A stretch of 64,000 nucleotides of DNA from Parafrankia elaeagni (GCF_000374165.1 NZ_KB893671.1:310193-374192); one strand, 5' to 3'; counted from the stretch's first letter, positions 8,638-17,945 are shown. The notes: generated from the sequence alone by a model not told the origin. Made by a program: numbers and translations.

Positions 8638-9378
8638 CTACCCGGTCTGCCCGGCCGCTTCGACCAGGAGCGCGGTGAGCTCGTCGGGGTGCGTGAGCAT
8701 CGGCTCGTGGCAGGCGTCGACAAGCCGGCGATGGAAGTGCGGGTCGGACTCGGCACGCGCGCGTTGACGTGCCACCTCCACCGCGGGAAGCCGGCTGGGC
8801 GTGCACTCGATCATCGTGCCCGGGTGCGACCAGGCCCGGTCGGTGGGGCCGATCCGGTCGAGGTAGGTCCTCATCGGCTGCGGAGTCGTCTTGGAGTTGA
8901 CCCAGGCGATCTGGTCGGGATCGCTCAGACCCCACCAGCTGGCGTCGGAGGTCGGCACATACCAGCCCTCTCCGTTCTCGGCGGCCATCTTCTTCATCTG
9001 AATGGCGCGCTCCTCGCCGATCAGCTCGAAGATCGACTCGCCCTCGCGCGGAAGGTGCGCGTCGACCCAGACAACGGCGCGCACGCGGTCGAAGACCTTC
9101 TGCATCGCACCCGCCACCGGCATGCCGCCGTAGCTGTGGGCGACCAGGACGACGTCGCTCAGGTCCTCGTACTCGAAGACCCCGGCCAGGTCGTTGATGT
9201 GGGTCTCGAGGCCGATCTCCGGGCGTAGAAGATGTGCCCGCTCACCGAGGCCGGTCAGGGTCGGCGTGTACGTCGGGTGGCCGAGGGCGCGGAGTCGGGA
9301 GGCGACGTCACGCCACGCCCAGCCGCCGTGTCGGCCGCCGTGGACGAGGACGAATCCAACGTGCTGTGTGCTGGCCAT
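8638..9378 (-). CDS. Alpha/beta hydrolase (esterase-like)
   Basis: Predicted cytoplasmic esterase of the plant methylesterase / hydroxynitrile-lyase-like alpha/beta-hydrolase group. 246 residues. The HGG oxyanion motif is at about 13-15, the nucleophile is Ser82 in AHSYGGM, an acidic residue is in VVWVDAHLP and the likely histidine is in the C-terminal DACHEPMLTHPDE segment. Starts 15 bp after the MmgE/PrpD stop with GGAAG before the ATG, so both are probably one transcript. Substrate cannot be told from sequence. Confidence 0.85.
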   Translation of the reverse strand: MASTQHVGFVLVHGGRHGGWAWRDVASRLRALGHPTYTPTLTGLGERAHLLRPEIGLETHINDLAGVFEYEDLSDVVLVAHSYGGMPVAGAMQKVFDRVRAVVWVDAHLPREGESIFELIGEERAIQMKKMAAENGEGWYVPTSDASWWGLSDPDQIAWVNSKTTPQPMRTYLDRIGPTDRAWSHPGTMIECTPSRLPAVEVARQRARAESDPHFHRRLVDACHEPMLTHPDELTALLVEAAGQTG

Positions 9379-9393
9379 GGTTCTTCCTTCGCG

Positions 9394-10833
9394 TCAGGCG
9401 GTGTGCCGGGGCGGGTCGAAGATCTGGAGGAGTTCCTCGACGTCGTCCAGCTCGTCGACGGCCTGCGAGATCCGAACCAGGCGGTCGATGTCGACGGTGG
9501 GCAGGGCATCCGCCCACTTGTCACGCAGATCGTCCCAACCGATGGGATCTCCCGTGCTGTGGCCTTTGGGCTGGTTGACCCGCTCCGAAAGCCTCGAGCC
9601 ATCCCGCATCACGAAGGTCACCCGGGCCCCGCGGCCGTTCGGCTGCTCGGCGTCCAGCTCGGGGTCGGGCCGAAGATCGATGCGTCCCCTCATCGCCTGG
9701 AAGGCGGGGTCCGACAGAAGGAGCGGGAAGGGGCTTTCCCGCAACCGGTGCCCGCCCTGCACGATCGCCGCGCCAAGCATGTCCTGAAGGCAGATGTTGT
9801 GCATGGCGCGGTTGTCGACCACCCGGAGCGCATGGGTGGGCATTCCGACCTCGACCGCGTCGATCTCGGCCGGCTGGATTCGGTGGTCGTGCAGCACCGC
9901 CATCGCTGCCTCGACCGCCGCGTGGATCGGGTAGCCCGCGTTGATGAACTTGAAGTTCGCGCCCATCACGGCGTAGTCGTGGCCGAGCCCGTCGATCAGC
10001 GAACTCGCGGCGTCATCGAGACCCCACGCCGCGAGCAGGCCGTTCTCCGCGCCGAGCACATCCTCGCATCCTTCCAGCCCGGCATTCGCCATCAGCGCGG
10101 CCGAGACACCGGCGAAGGCGTACTGGCCGTTGCAGAACGACTTGCTGATGTGCCGCCGCTCCTGGAAGAGCGCGACCAGACCGTTGGCCTGGAAGGTCGC
10201 GAGCGCCATCGCGTCGGCGTATGCTTTCGGGCCGAGGTCGAGCACGCGGCACGCCGCGACGGTGGCGCCGATCGTGTGCAGGAAGTCCGCGTGCAGGTGA
10301 AGGCGTGACTTGACCCCGAAGACCCCGCCGCACGCGCGGATAAGCCGGTTGCCGATCTCGTAGCCGAGAACGACGGCATTGAGCAGCGCGTCGCCCGTCG
10401 CCCGTCGGTGCTCGGCAATCGCCGCCACGGCGTGGACGATTGTCGCCCCGGGATGCCCGCCGACGACGTGAGCGCCGTCGACCTCGTCGGCATGTCCGGC
10501 CGTGCCGTTCGCGAGAGCCGCGTAGGGCGCGGTTGTGCGGTGCTCGGTTCCGAGAACGCGACACGTCCCGACTCCGCCCATCGGGACCGCGTAGCCGGTG
10601 GCAAGCTTCCCCGGTGTGCGGGTCTGTCCGAAGGCCGCGCAGGCAAGCTCATCCATGATGATGAGACGCCCACGCTCCCGCACGTCGGCGGGTAATGCGT
10701 CGACCGACGTCGAGGCCGCGTACTCCGCGATGATTCCTGTGATGTTCACCGGGCCGGTGCCCCTGGTCCCGTTCGTCTCGAACCGGTCGGTCGCGCCCGG
10801 GCTCGCGGTGGCGCGGGTTCCGTCGGTCAGCAT
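9394..10833 (-). CDS. MmgE/PrpD family protein
   Basis: Member of the MmgE/PrpD family, which includes 2-methylcitrate dehydratase, cis-aconitate decarboxylase and iminodisuccinate epimerase; the reaction here is unknown. 479 residues with the family core: GTAGHADEVDGAHVVGGHPG (helical domain), YEIGNRLIRA, FLHTIGATVAACRVLDL, KSFCNGQYAFAGVSAALMA and NAGYPIHAAVEAA. The start at 10833 has AAGGAGT at good spacing. No prpC or prpB neighbour, so a methylcitrate-cycle role is not supported. Upstream gene of a pair with the alpha/beta hydrolase. Confidence 0.85.
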   Translation of the reverse strand: MLTDGTRATASPGATDRFETNGTRGTGPVNITGIIAEYAASTSVDALPADVRERGRLIIMDELACAAFGQTRTPGKLATGYAVPMGGVGTCRVLGTEHRTTAPYAALANGTAGHADEVDGAHVVGGHPGATIVHAVAAIAEHRRATGDALLNAVVLGYEIGNRLIRACGGVFGVKSRLHLHADFLHTIGATVAACRVLDLGPKAYADAMALATFQANGLVALFQERRHISKSFCNGQYAFAGVSAALMANAGLEGCEDVLGAENGLLAAWGLDDAASSLIDGLGHDYAVMGANFKFINAGYPIHAAVEAAMAVLHDHRIQPAEIDAVEVGMPTHALRVVDNRAMHNICLQDMLGAAIVQGGHRLRESPFPLLLSDPAFQAMRGRIDLRPDPELDAEQPNGRGARVTFVMRDGSRLSERVNQPKGHSTGDPIGWDDLRDKWADALPTVDIDRLVRISQAVDELDDVEELLQIFDPPRHTA

Positions 10834-11301
10834 GTAACTCCTTCGTTCTCGCTCGTGACTCGACTCTCGCGGTCGAGGTCAGAAGGCCTGGGCTCGTCAG
10901 GGGAGTACGAGTGCACTTGTCGATGTCAGGACGCACCTCGAACGCTGCGGAATGAGCGGTGGCAACAGCGGACCGCGCGTTCCGGTCGGGGCGTTCCAGC
11001 CGGGGAGGAGAGAACCGTCGAGGACAGGTGAATGGGATTTCTGCGCCGCGACGTGAACCGCGTTGGCGGGCCGGTCACGCGAAAGTAACCCGGGCCAGGC
11101 TGTGACCGGCCGGCCTGCTTCGAGGCGGGGAATGCGCTGCGCCACCACCACCACCACCGACTGCTGTTGGCCCCGGAAATCTCACCGATGTTGTCGCGAT
11201 GGCCGGGGCTCTGGGCGGGAGAAGCGGGCTGAGGCTGGGTGGCGAGCCGCTCCGGTTACCCGATCCTGGTGACGACGGTGCGGGTCTCCCTCCCTCCCGA
11301 C

Positions 11302-11328
11302 GTTCGTATATCCGATATGTAGTTCGTA
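11302..11328. promoter_or_regulatory. AT-rich palindrome flanked by GTTCGTA direct repeats
   Basis: ATATC-C-GATAT at 11308-11318 is a perfect palindrome with a one-base centre, flanked by GTTCGTA at 11302-11308 and 11322-11328, 20 bp apart. It is the only AT-rich stretch in a 783-bp gap (10834-11616) between the MmgE/PrpD start and the GNAT remnant; the rest of that gap shows no convincing gene. Candidate operator/promoter, target gene unclear. Confidence 0.4.
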
Positions 11329-11616
11329 ATCGGGACGCGGTGCGAGACGCTACCAAGGCCGTGGTGGGTGGTCAAGGGTTCCTGTGATCGCCGGGCGCCG
11401 TGTCGTCGATCTTTGTCCGCCCGTACTGCCAGGCGCTACGCGGAGTGCTGCGAAGGGCGTCGCCCTTCGCATCCCAGCCGCTCCACGGAGGGCTGGCGCG
11501 GAATCCGCTGCCGGTGGCTCGTTTCGCAAAAGTGCATGAAACGGGGCATGTCGAATGGGTGGGCCGGAGCGTCCTGGGTGATCAGGAACGGTCGGCGAGG
11601 AGATCCCGAAAACCGG

Positions 11617-12123
11617 ATGGTCAGGCCGGGGCCGTGGATCGGAGTATGGCGGGGTGAGCGAGCTGCAGACAGGCCGGTCACGGCAGAGCAGATCGCCGGG
11701 CTCGTGGGGGACAGCACCGCGGCGATGGCGGCGCACGGCTGGGGGTTGTGGGTTCTGCTCGAGCCATGGGGCGAGGGCGAGGACTCCGCCCGGCTGGTCG
11801 GAGCGGCCGGGCTGGTGGCGTGGTCCGGTGGTGCCGGGGTCGAGCTGTGGTGCAGCCTCGATCCGGCCCGCTGGGGGCAGGGGTTCGCCCGGGAGGCGGC
11901 CACCGCGATCCTCGACCACGCGTTCGGCCCGTTCGGCCCGTTCGGCCCGGTCGGGCTGGGCGAGGTGCTGGTGGAGGTCGACGAGGACAACGCCGCGTCG
12001 CTGCGGCTGGTGCACTGGCTCGGGGCGGCCGAGATCGGTGTCCGCCCGGGCGACCTCGGCCCGCTGCGGGTGTTCCGGCTGAGCCCCGGGCGCGGACGCC
12101 TGCACCCCGGCGGCCTGGTCTGA
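11617..12123 (+). CDS. GNAT acetyltransferase-like protein, probably N-terminally truncated
   Basis: The C-terminal two thirds of a GNAT N-acetyltransferase are clear: GWGLWVLLEPWG, AARLVGAAGLV-like strand, GVELWCSLDPARWGQGFAREA (the acetyl-CoA loop, here RWGQGFA) and VEVDEDNAASLRLVHWLGA. The usual first strand and helix (TERLxLRP followed by about 30 residues) is not recognisable upstream in any frame, and no good ribosome binding site precedes the ATG at 11617, so start and function are doubtful. The frame contains a triple TTCGGCCCG repeat (FGPFGPFGP). Possibly a decayed gene. Confidence 0.5.
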   Translation: MVRPGPWIGVWRGERAADRPVTAEQIAGLVGDSTAAMAAHGWGLWVLLEPWGEGEDSARLVGAAGLVAWSGGAGVELWCSLDPARWGQGFAREAATAILDHAFGPFGPFGPVGLGEVLVEVDEDNAASLRLVHWLGAAEIGVRPGDLGPLRVFRLSPGRGRLHPGGLV

Positions 12124-12166
12124 CCGCTCGGGTCAGGCGACCATTCGGGTCAGGCGACCGCTCGGG

Positions 12167-12841
12167 TCAGTTGGAGCTGGGGGTGATGCGGTTCAGTTCG
12201 CTGGAGCCCACGGTGGTGATTCGTTCGAGCAGGCCCAGTTCGCGGCGGAGAAGGGCGCGCTCGGCGCGCAGTCTGGTCGCCGCGTCCGGGGCGGCGAGCA
12301 GTTCCTGGCGTTCGGCGAGGTCGTTCGCCACCGCCGCCGCGATGAGGTAGGACAGCGCGATCGGGTCGGTCGGCATGTCGGGAAGCCTGATCTCGACGGT
12401 GCCGCTGGCGGTGAGGCGGTCGGTGTACTCGCGCATCAGCCGGGTGACGACCGCCGCGTGGTTCGCCGCGGCGGCCTCGTCCCCGGGGACGTCGTCCAGG
12501 AACTCGACGTCTCCGACGAGGTAGGGCTTGCTGCCGCTGTCGACGGAACCGATCCGGAACCGGGGCCCGCCGACGGTGACCATGGAGAACTTCCCGTCCG
12601 GCTGGGTCTCGATGCGGCGCACCAGTGCCGTGCAGCCGATGTCGTAGGTCTGGGGGACCGCCGGGCCGACCTCCCGCCCGCGCCGGATCGCGACCACCCC
12701 GAACCGGCGGGTCTCCGTCTCGGGGATTTCGAGCAGTTCGCGGACCAGGACCCGGTAGCGTTCCTCGAAGATCTGCAGTGGCATCAGCAGACCGGGCAGC
12801 AGGACAGTACCGAGCGGAAACAGGGGCAGGCGCTCACCCAT
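12167..12841 (-). CDS. LON substrate-binding domain protein
   Basis: Stand-alone protein with the N-terminal substrate-binding domain of Lon proteases but no ATPase or protease part; role unknown, probably cytoplasmic. 224 residues from the ATG at 12841 with GAGGGAG just upstream; an in-frame ATG farther upstream has poorer spacing. Typical features are LPLFPLGTVLLPG at the start, PLQIFEERYRVLVREL, FGVVAIRRGREVG and a helical C-terminal half with PTDPIALSYLIAAAVA. Such small LON proteins are widespread in actinobacteria, normally as single genes, as here. Confidence 0.88.
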   Translation of the reverse strand: MGERLPLFPLGTVLLPGLLMPLQIFEERYRVLVRELLEIPETETRRFGVVAIRRGREVGPAVPQTYDIGCTALVRRIETQPDGKFSMVTVGGPRFRIGSVDSGSKPYLVGDVEFLDDVPGDEAAAANHAAVVTRLMREYTDRLTASGTVEIRLPDMPTDPIALSYLIAAAVANDLAERQELLAAPDAATRLRAERALLRRELGLLERITTVGSSELNRITPSSN

Positions 12842-12990
12842 GATCTCCCTCACCCCCATAGACCGCGCATCACCGGCCCGTGGACGGGCCCGCATGGTCC
12901 CAGCCTGTCCTGTACCGGCCGCCGCGTCCATCCGCACTCGGACACGGCGGGTGTCGTGCCTGCTGCGGGCCGAGAACAGGAGGAAGTCCG

Positions 12991-13341
12991 GTGAGTGATC
13001 GGGGTCAGCAGGACGGCGGGTGGGGCCCGCCCCACGAACTGCTCGTCGTCCTGGACGGGGACACCACTGTGGCCTCGGCGGCGCTGGAGCGGGTGACCGG
13101 GTGGGGGCGGGTGACCTCGCGGCTGGAGCCGCGGCTCGCCCTGGTTCTGCTGCCCGCCGAGCGGGTCGGGGACGCCCGTGGTGTCCCCGGCGTCGCCGGT
13201 GTCTTCGAGGAGGAGGTGCCGGCGGCGCTGCTCGGCACGCTCCGCCCCGAGGAGCAGCTGTTCGTGGGTGGCTGGCAGGCTCGCGGACGCCCGAAGCCGT
13301 CCCGCCGCCGCGACGGCGAGCCCTGGGACGCCCCGACCTAG
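12991..13341 (+). CDS. Small protein with inhibitor-I9-like predicted fold
   Basis: 116 residues, GTG start with AGGAGGA 8-10 bases upstream. No family recognised with certainty. The order of predicted elements is strand (ELLVVLDG), helix (VASAALERVT), strand (GRVTSRLEPRLALVLLP), helix (ERVGDARGVPG), strand (VAGVFEEEVP), like the propeptide/inhibitor I9 fold of subtilisin-type proteases. It is convergent to, and 31 bp from, the end of the metalloprotease gene, so a functional link is possible but not shown. No signal peptide; the tail is basic then acidic. Confidence 0.65.
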   Translation: MSDRGQQDGGWGPPHELLVVLDGDTTVASAALERVTGWGRVTSRLEPRLALVLLPAERVGDARGVPGVAGVFEEEVPAALLGTLRPEEQLFVGGWQARGRPKPSRRRDGEPWDAPT

Positions 13342-13372
13342 GGAGGCTGGACGTCCCCGGCCTGAGAAGCTG

Positions 13373-15640
13373 TCAGAACACCCGTTGCGGTGCCGACCAG
13401 ACCGCTGCCGCGCCCGACCGGGTGAGCAGGTGGAGACGGTTGCCGACCCGGGCCAGCACCTCCAGGTTGCCGCTGTAGTTGCTCTGGATCAGCGAGACGG
13501 CGTCCACGTGGCCGAGCTGGGCGGCGAACGGGCGCGGGCCGCTCCAGACCGGCTGGGCCGGGTTGTTGTCCCGGAAGTAGTGGATCAGCCCGGTGCCGGC
13601 GGACGGCACGACCACCTCGAAGTTGCGTGCCCCGCAGTACTGGGCCTGGATCAGCGCCGGGTTGCCGGAGACGCCTTCGGCGAAGGTCTGGCCCGTGCGC
13701 CAGACGGCGTCCTGGCCGCGGGTGAGGTGGACCAGCCGGGTGCCGACCAGCGCGACGGCCTCGAGCAGGCCCGCGCCGCCGCCGAGCGTCCCGTGGATCA
13801 GGCTCACCGCGTCGACCCGCCCGAGGTTCGCCCCGAACAGCCGGGGCGTGCTCCACGGATAGCCCGCCACGTCGTGGTTGCGCCACAGGTGGAAGATGCC
13901 GACGTCCGCCGCGGGTGCCAGCAGCTCGAAGTTGCCTCTGGCCCCCAGCCGGCTCTGGACCAGAGACGGCACGCCGCCGACGCCCTGGGCGAGCTGGACG
14001 GGCGGGCGCCACTGGTAGGCGCCGGTGCTGTCCCGCCACAGGAAGAACAGCCGCGGGCCGACCCGGACGACCGTCTCCAGCGGCCCCGGGTTCGCCAGGG
14101 TGCTCTGGACCATGGTGACCGCGTCGACCCGGCCGAGGGCCTGCGCGGTCTGCCACGGGTCGCGCCAGGGCGCGCCGGTGGCGTCGTTGTCCCGCCAGAC
14201 GTGGGTGAGCCCGGAGAAGGCCGACGGCACGACGGCGTCGAAGTTGCCCCGGACGCCGAGCCCGCGGGACTGGATCAGCACCGGGTTGCCGCCGACCCCG
14301 TGGCCCCAGCCGAGGTGGGACGGCGTGTAGCGGCACAGCGCGAAGGTGTTGGCCCGCATCAGGCACTCGACCGGCGCCGGCGCGCAGCTGTCGCAGTTGC
14401 CGTTGGGGGTGCCGTAGCGGCCCCAGCTGCCGCCGCAGTCGCAGCCGGCGCCCGCGTACTCGTCCGGGGCGCCGAAGATGTGCCCGGTCTCGTGGGCGAA
14501 GACCCGGTCGATGTTGTCCGGCCCCCACCCGTCGGCGTCGGCGGCGAGCACCATGCGCGGGCCGCCGACCGACGCGTAGGCGAAGTGGCCGAGCGGGTAC
14601 TTGGTGACGAACGCGCAGTACGCCCACCGGGTGCCCAGCCGTGCGCGCAGCGCCTCGACGTAGTCGTAGACGCCGTCGAAGTTCGGTGCGTACCCCAGCC
14701 TGCTCATCGCCGGGTCGCGCCACACCGCCTCGAGGTCGGTGGCGCCCGGGTTGGCGGGGGTGGGGAGCTGGACGATCTGGATGTCGTAGCTGAACGTCAG
14801 CTCGGCGGCGGGGTTCTGGGTCGCGTACCAGGACAGCCCGTTCTGCACCTCGGCGACGATCTTGGTGCGTTCCGCGGCGGTCAGCCGCAGGGCGGGTGTC
14901 GGGCCCTCGACGAGGATCAGGCCGACGGCGACCGAGCCCTCCAGGTAGCCGCTGAGGGAACTGATCGGCAGGGTCGGCAGCGGCGCTGGGGCGGCGCCGG
15001 ACCCGTTGCCGTCCGCGTCCGCCAGCAGGCCGTTGGCCAGGGCACGGAGCGGTGTCGGTGTCGGGGTCGCGGTCTCGCCCGCGCCTCGCGGCGGTGCGAT
15101 GTCGGTGCAGGGGTGGGCCATGTCCCAGGGCGCCGCGTCCCGCGGGCGGGACCGCTTGCGGCGGCGGTAGCCCTCGCTGGCGCGCAGGCGGAACGCCTCC
15201 ACCCCCAGGGACTCGGTGCGGTTCAGGCCGCCGGGCAGGCTGTGCGTGGAGACGATCGTCCCGTCGCCGGGGGCGAGGTCGGCGGAGATCCCGCGCAGTG
15301 CCTGCGTCACCGCGGAGTCCACCGGGCGGCCCAGGACACGGACCCGGCCGTAGCGGTGGACGGTCCGCTCGCCGTGCTGGGCACGGGTCGGCGCCGGGGT
15401 CGCGGTGCTGCGGCGAACTCCCCAGACCGGCAGGTCGTCCGGCGCCAGGTCGATGACCTGCGGCTCGGGCTCGCTGCTCGGGACGGGCAGGTCCGCGGCG
15501 TCCGGAGTGCCGCCGCCGGGCTGCGCCTGCACCGCCGGCAGCTCGGGGGCACCGGGCGGACCGGGCCGGGCGTCCGTCTCGGGACCGAGATCATCGAGCG
15601 TGATGAGGATCCGTTCGTCGGCCGGTACGTCCCCCGCCAT
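13373..15640 (-). CDS. Metzincin-like metalloprotease with six-bladed lectin-like propeller
   Basis: 755 residues. Residues 1-200 are proline-rich and probably disordered, with no signal peptide. The catalytic domain (about 225-445) carries HETGHIFGAPD at 383-393, the HExxHxxGxxD form of the metzincin zinc site, a cysteine-rich insert (400-426) and a CLM sequence at 426-428 that could be the Met-turn. From about 448 to 755 six ~50-residue repeats alternate two types, with GNFDAVVPS, GLTHVWRDND and GRVDAVTMVQ motifs, resembling PLL-type fucose-binding propeller lectins of Photorhabdus. Ribosome binding site is weak (AAAGGA). Likely acts on a glycosylated target. Confidence 0.78.
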   Translation of the reverse strand: MAGDVPADERILITLDDLGPETDARPGPPGAPELPAVQAQPGGGTPDAADLPVPSSEPEPQVIDLAPDDLPVWGVRRSTATPAPTRAQHGERTVHRYGRVRVLGRPVDSAVTQALRGISADLAPGDGTIVSTHSLPGGLNRTESLGVEAFRLRASEGYRRRKRSRPRDAAPWDMAHPCTDIAPPRGAGETATPTPTPLRALANGLLADADGNGSGAAPAPLPTLPISSLSGYLEGSVAVGLILVEGPTPALRLTAAERTKIVAEVQNGLSWYATQNPAAELTFSYDIQIVQLPTPANPGATDLEAVWRDPAMSRLGYAPNFDGVYDYVEALRARLGTRWAYCAFVTKYPLGHFAYASVGGPRMVLAADADGWGPDNIDRVFAHETGHIFGAPDEYAGAGCDCGGSWGRYGTPNGNCDSCAPAPVECLMRANTFALCRYTPSHLGWGHGVGGNPVLIQSRGLGVRGNFDAVVPSAFSGLTHVWRDNDATGAPWRDPWQTAQALGRVDAVTMVQSTLANPGPLETVVRVGPRLFFLWRDSTGAYQWRPPVQLAQGVGGVPSLVQSRLGARGNFELLAPAADVGIFHLWRNHDVAGYPWSTPRLFGANLGRVDAVSLIHGTLGGGAGLLEAVALVGTRLVHLTRGQDAVWRTGQTFAEGVSGNPALIQAQYCGARNFEVVVPSAGTGLIHYFRDNNPAQPVWSGPRPFAAQLGHVDAVSLIQSNYSGNLEVLARVGNRLHLLTRSGAAAVWSAPQRVF

Positions 15641-15833
15641 GGGAAATCAGGTGTCCTTTCGTAGGGGATGCTTTGCGAGGTTGTATCGCGTTGCGCCGAC
15701 GTTGTTGTCGGATTTCGCCTTTTGGCAGCATTGACCGCCGGCCGGGCGACGGCCGGGCCCGCGGTGTCCGCTCTGTCGGTGGTGTTCGTTATGTCGGTGG
15801 TTGTGGTTGTGGCTGCGACGTTTGCCCGGGGCG

Positions 15834-16055
15834 CTACCGCGGCAGCTGCTGGCCCGGGTTGAAGGTCGGCGGTGCGGGCGGGGCGGGCGTCCCCTGCTGC
15901 CACGAGGTACCGACGGCGAGTCGCTCCGGTGCCGCCATGGCATCGGCGACCTTGCCCATCAGTGCCTCGACAAGCCGGACGGCCTGCGGCGTCGCCAGGT
16001 TCAGGACGATCTCCGAATCCCCGGCGATCTGAAACCGCACCGATACGTCAGCCAT
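15834..16055 (-). CDS. Small hypothetical protein upstream of the metalloprotease
   Basis: 73 residues, same strand as the metalloprotease and 193 bp upstream of it. It begins MADVSVRFQIAGDSEIVLNL and ends in a proline-rich tail. AAGGGG precedes the ATG. Pattern is strand, strand, then one helix (PQAVRLVEALMGKVADAMA). No family recognised. The gap to the protease gene (15641-15833) shows nothing clear. Possible partner, because short beta-helix proteins often lie beside protease genes in actinobacteria, but this is inference. Confidence 0.5.
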   Translation of the reverse strand: MADVSVRFQIAGDSEIVLNLATPQAVRLVEALMGKVADAMAAPERLAVGTSWQQGTPAPPAPPTFNPGQQLPR

Positions 16056-16218
16056 GCTCCGAACCCCTTCTCGTCGGGGTGGTAACCCCGTGCGGACGAC
16101 CTACGCCAGGGGTGACGTTACGGGTCAGGTCAGGACGAAGTGACGGCGCCTCGTCCGAGGGCAGCCGTGTGGTCACCGGTCGACACCGCCGCCCGGCCGC
16201 CCGGGTAAGGTCGCGGGG

Positions 16219-17190
16219 ATGACCTCCCTTGTGGCGACGGTCCGTGACTGCGTCTCCGTGCTCGAAGCCTGCTACCCGCCTGCGTGGGCGGAGTCGTGGG
16301 ACGCGGTGGGCCTGTCGGTCGGCGACCCGGACACTCCCGTGCGCGACGTGCTGTTCGCGGTCGACCCGACTCCCGACGTCGCCGCCGAGGCCGCGGCCGG
16401 GGCCCAGCTGCTGGTGACCCACCACCCGCTCTTCCTGCGCGGGGCCCACTCCGTCGCCGAGACGGCGGCCGGCGGGCGGGTTGTGGGCACGCTGGTTCGC
16501 GCCGGGGTGGCGCTGTTCACCGCGCACACGAACGCCGACGTGGCCGACCCGGGGGTCAGCGACGCCCTGGCGGCGGCGATCGGCCTGCGGGAGGTGCGGC
16601 CGCTGCCGCAGAACGTCGGGCGGGCCGAGGCCCGGGCCCGGGGCCGCACCGACGCCGGCACCGAGTGCCGCGGGCTCGGGCGGACAGGTGCCCTGCCGGC
16701 GCCCGAACCACTGTCGGTGTTCTGCGAGCGGGTGGCGCGGGCGCTGCCGGCGACCGCGGGCGGGGTACGCGCCACCGGCGACCCCGACACCCTGGTACAC
16801 CGCGTCGCCGTCTGCGGCGGATCGGGCGGCGAGCTCGCCGGCGCCGCCGCGGCGGCCGGGGCGGACGCCCTGCTCACCGCGGACGGCCGGCACCACCACA
16901 CCCTGGACGCCGTGGCGGACCATCGGCTGGTCATCGTCGACGTCGCCCACTGGGCCAGCGAGTGGCCCTGGCTCGCCGGCGCCGCCGACCGGCTGCGCGC
17001 GGGTCTCGCCGCCCGGGGACGTACCGTGAACACTCTGGTGTCGACCCGTGTCACCGACCCCTGGCGCCTGCACGTGAGCGCCACCACGACCAGCCCGGGT
17101 GCCGACGCGGAGTACGCCGACGCGGAGTACGCCGCGCGCCCGTCCGATCCGCCCCACGCGCCCGGCGCGCGTCCCGAAGAAAGGCTCTAG
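16219..17190 (+). CDS. NIF3-like dinuclear metal-centre protein
   Basis: Member of the NIF3 / type 2 GTP-cyclohydrolase-like family, a hexameric protein with a two-metal site; true role unsettled. 323 residues. Metal ligands are visible in LLVTHHPLF (His-His), TAHTNADVA and the late DVAHWASEWP. A central insert (about 145-175) is typical of actinobacterial members. It is followed 11 bp later by the zinc-ribbon gene and then the RNase H-phosphatase gene, the same order as Rv2230c-Rv2229c-Rv2228c in Mycobacterium tuberculosis. The C-terminal tail repeats ADAEYADAEYA. Confidence 0.9.
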   Translation: MTSLVATVRDCVSVLEACYPPAWAESWDAVGLSVGDPDTPVRDVLFAVDPTPDVAAEAAAGAQLLVTHHPLFLRGAHSVAETAAGGRVVGTLVRAGVALFTAHTNADVADPGVSDALAAAIGLREVRPLPQNVGRAEARARGRTDAGTECRGLGRTGALPAPEPLSVFCERVARALPATAGGVRATGDPDTLVHRVAVCGGSGGELAGAAAAAGADALLTADGRHHHTLDAVADHRLVIVDVAHWASEWPWLAGAADRLRAGLAARGRTVNTLVSTRVTDPWRLHVSATTTSPGADAEYADAEYAARPSDPPHAPGARPEERL

Positions 17191-17201
17191 GCACGGAGTC
17201 C

Positions 17202-17945
17202 ATGAAGGCTGACCCGGCAACACAGCTTCGCCTCCTCGACCTCCAGGCGCTGGACACGGCGCTTGACCGGCTCGCCGCGCGGCGGCGCTCCCTCCCGGAG
17301 CTCGCCATGATCGCCGAGCGGTCGGCGGCCCTGGAGAGCCTCGACACGGACATCGTCCGGGTACGGACGGAGATCGCCGACATCGCCCGTGCCCAGCAGA
17401 AGCTGGAGAACGAGATCGAGCTGGTCCGCTCCCGCGCCGAGCGCGACCGCGCCCGGCTCGAGTCCGGTCAGATCGGCAACCCGCGTGAGCTGGAGAACCT
17501 GCAGGCCGAGCTGGCGTCGCTGGCCCGCCGCCAGGGTGTGCTCGAGGACGACGCCCTGGAGCGCATGGAGGCCGTGGACGCGCTGGAGACCCGCCTGGCC
17601 GGCCTCGTCGGCGAGCAGGAGAAGATCGCCGGCGAGCGGCAGGCAGCCGAGGAGCGCCGGGACGAGCAGTTCGGCGAGATCGACGCCGAGGCGGTGAAGC
17701 GGCGCACCGAGCGGGAGGCGCTGGCGCCGGCCCTGCCCGAGCCGCTGGTCGTCCTGTACGAGCGGATCCGCGGCTCCTCCGGCGGGGTGGGCGCCGCGTC
17801 GCTGGTCCGGCGCCGCTGCCAGGGGTGCCATCTGGAGCTCTCCGGCGGCGACCTGCGCGCGGTCGCGGCCGCGCCCGCCGACGAGGTGGTGCGCTGCGAG
17901 GAGTGCCGCCGCATCCTGGTCCGGACGGCCGAGTCCGGCCTGTGA
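17202..17945 (+). CDS. Coiled-coil protein with C4 zinc ribbon
   Basis: 247 residues. Residues 1-170 form a long coiled-coil hairpin rich in Glu, Arg and Leu; the C-terminus has CQGCHLELSGGDL and CEECRRIL, a four-cysteine zinc ribbon (family with Rv2229c and Helicobacter HP0958). Suggested nucleic-acid or protein-binding adaptor; exact role unknown. Start ATG at 17202 lies 11 bp after the NIF3 stop and the RNase H gene follows after 112 bp, so the three are probably co-transcribed. Confidence 0.9.
   Translation: MKADPATQLRLLDLQALDTALDRLAARRRSLPELAMIAERSAALESLDTDIVRVRTEIADIARAQQKLENEIELVRSRAERDRARLESGQIGNPRELENLQAELASLARRQGVLEDDALERMEAVDALETRLAGLVGEQEKIAGERQAAEERRDEQFGEIDAEAVKRRTEREALAPALPEPLVVLYERIRGSSGGVGAASLVRRRCQGCHLELSGGDLRAVAAAPADEVVRCEECRRILVRTAESGL

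Noticed and set aside
13178-15664. 828-codon open frame on the plus strand
   Set aside because: It is the antisense of the metalloprotease gene, full of Val/Arg/Gly with no domain; GC-rich codon bias keeps it open.
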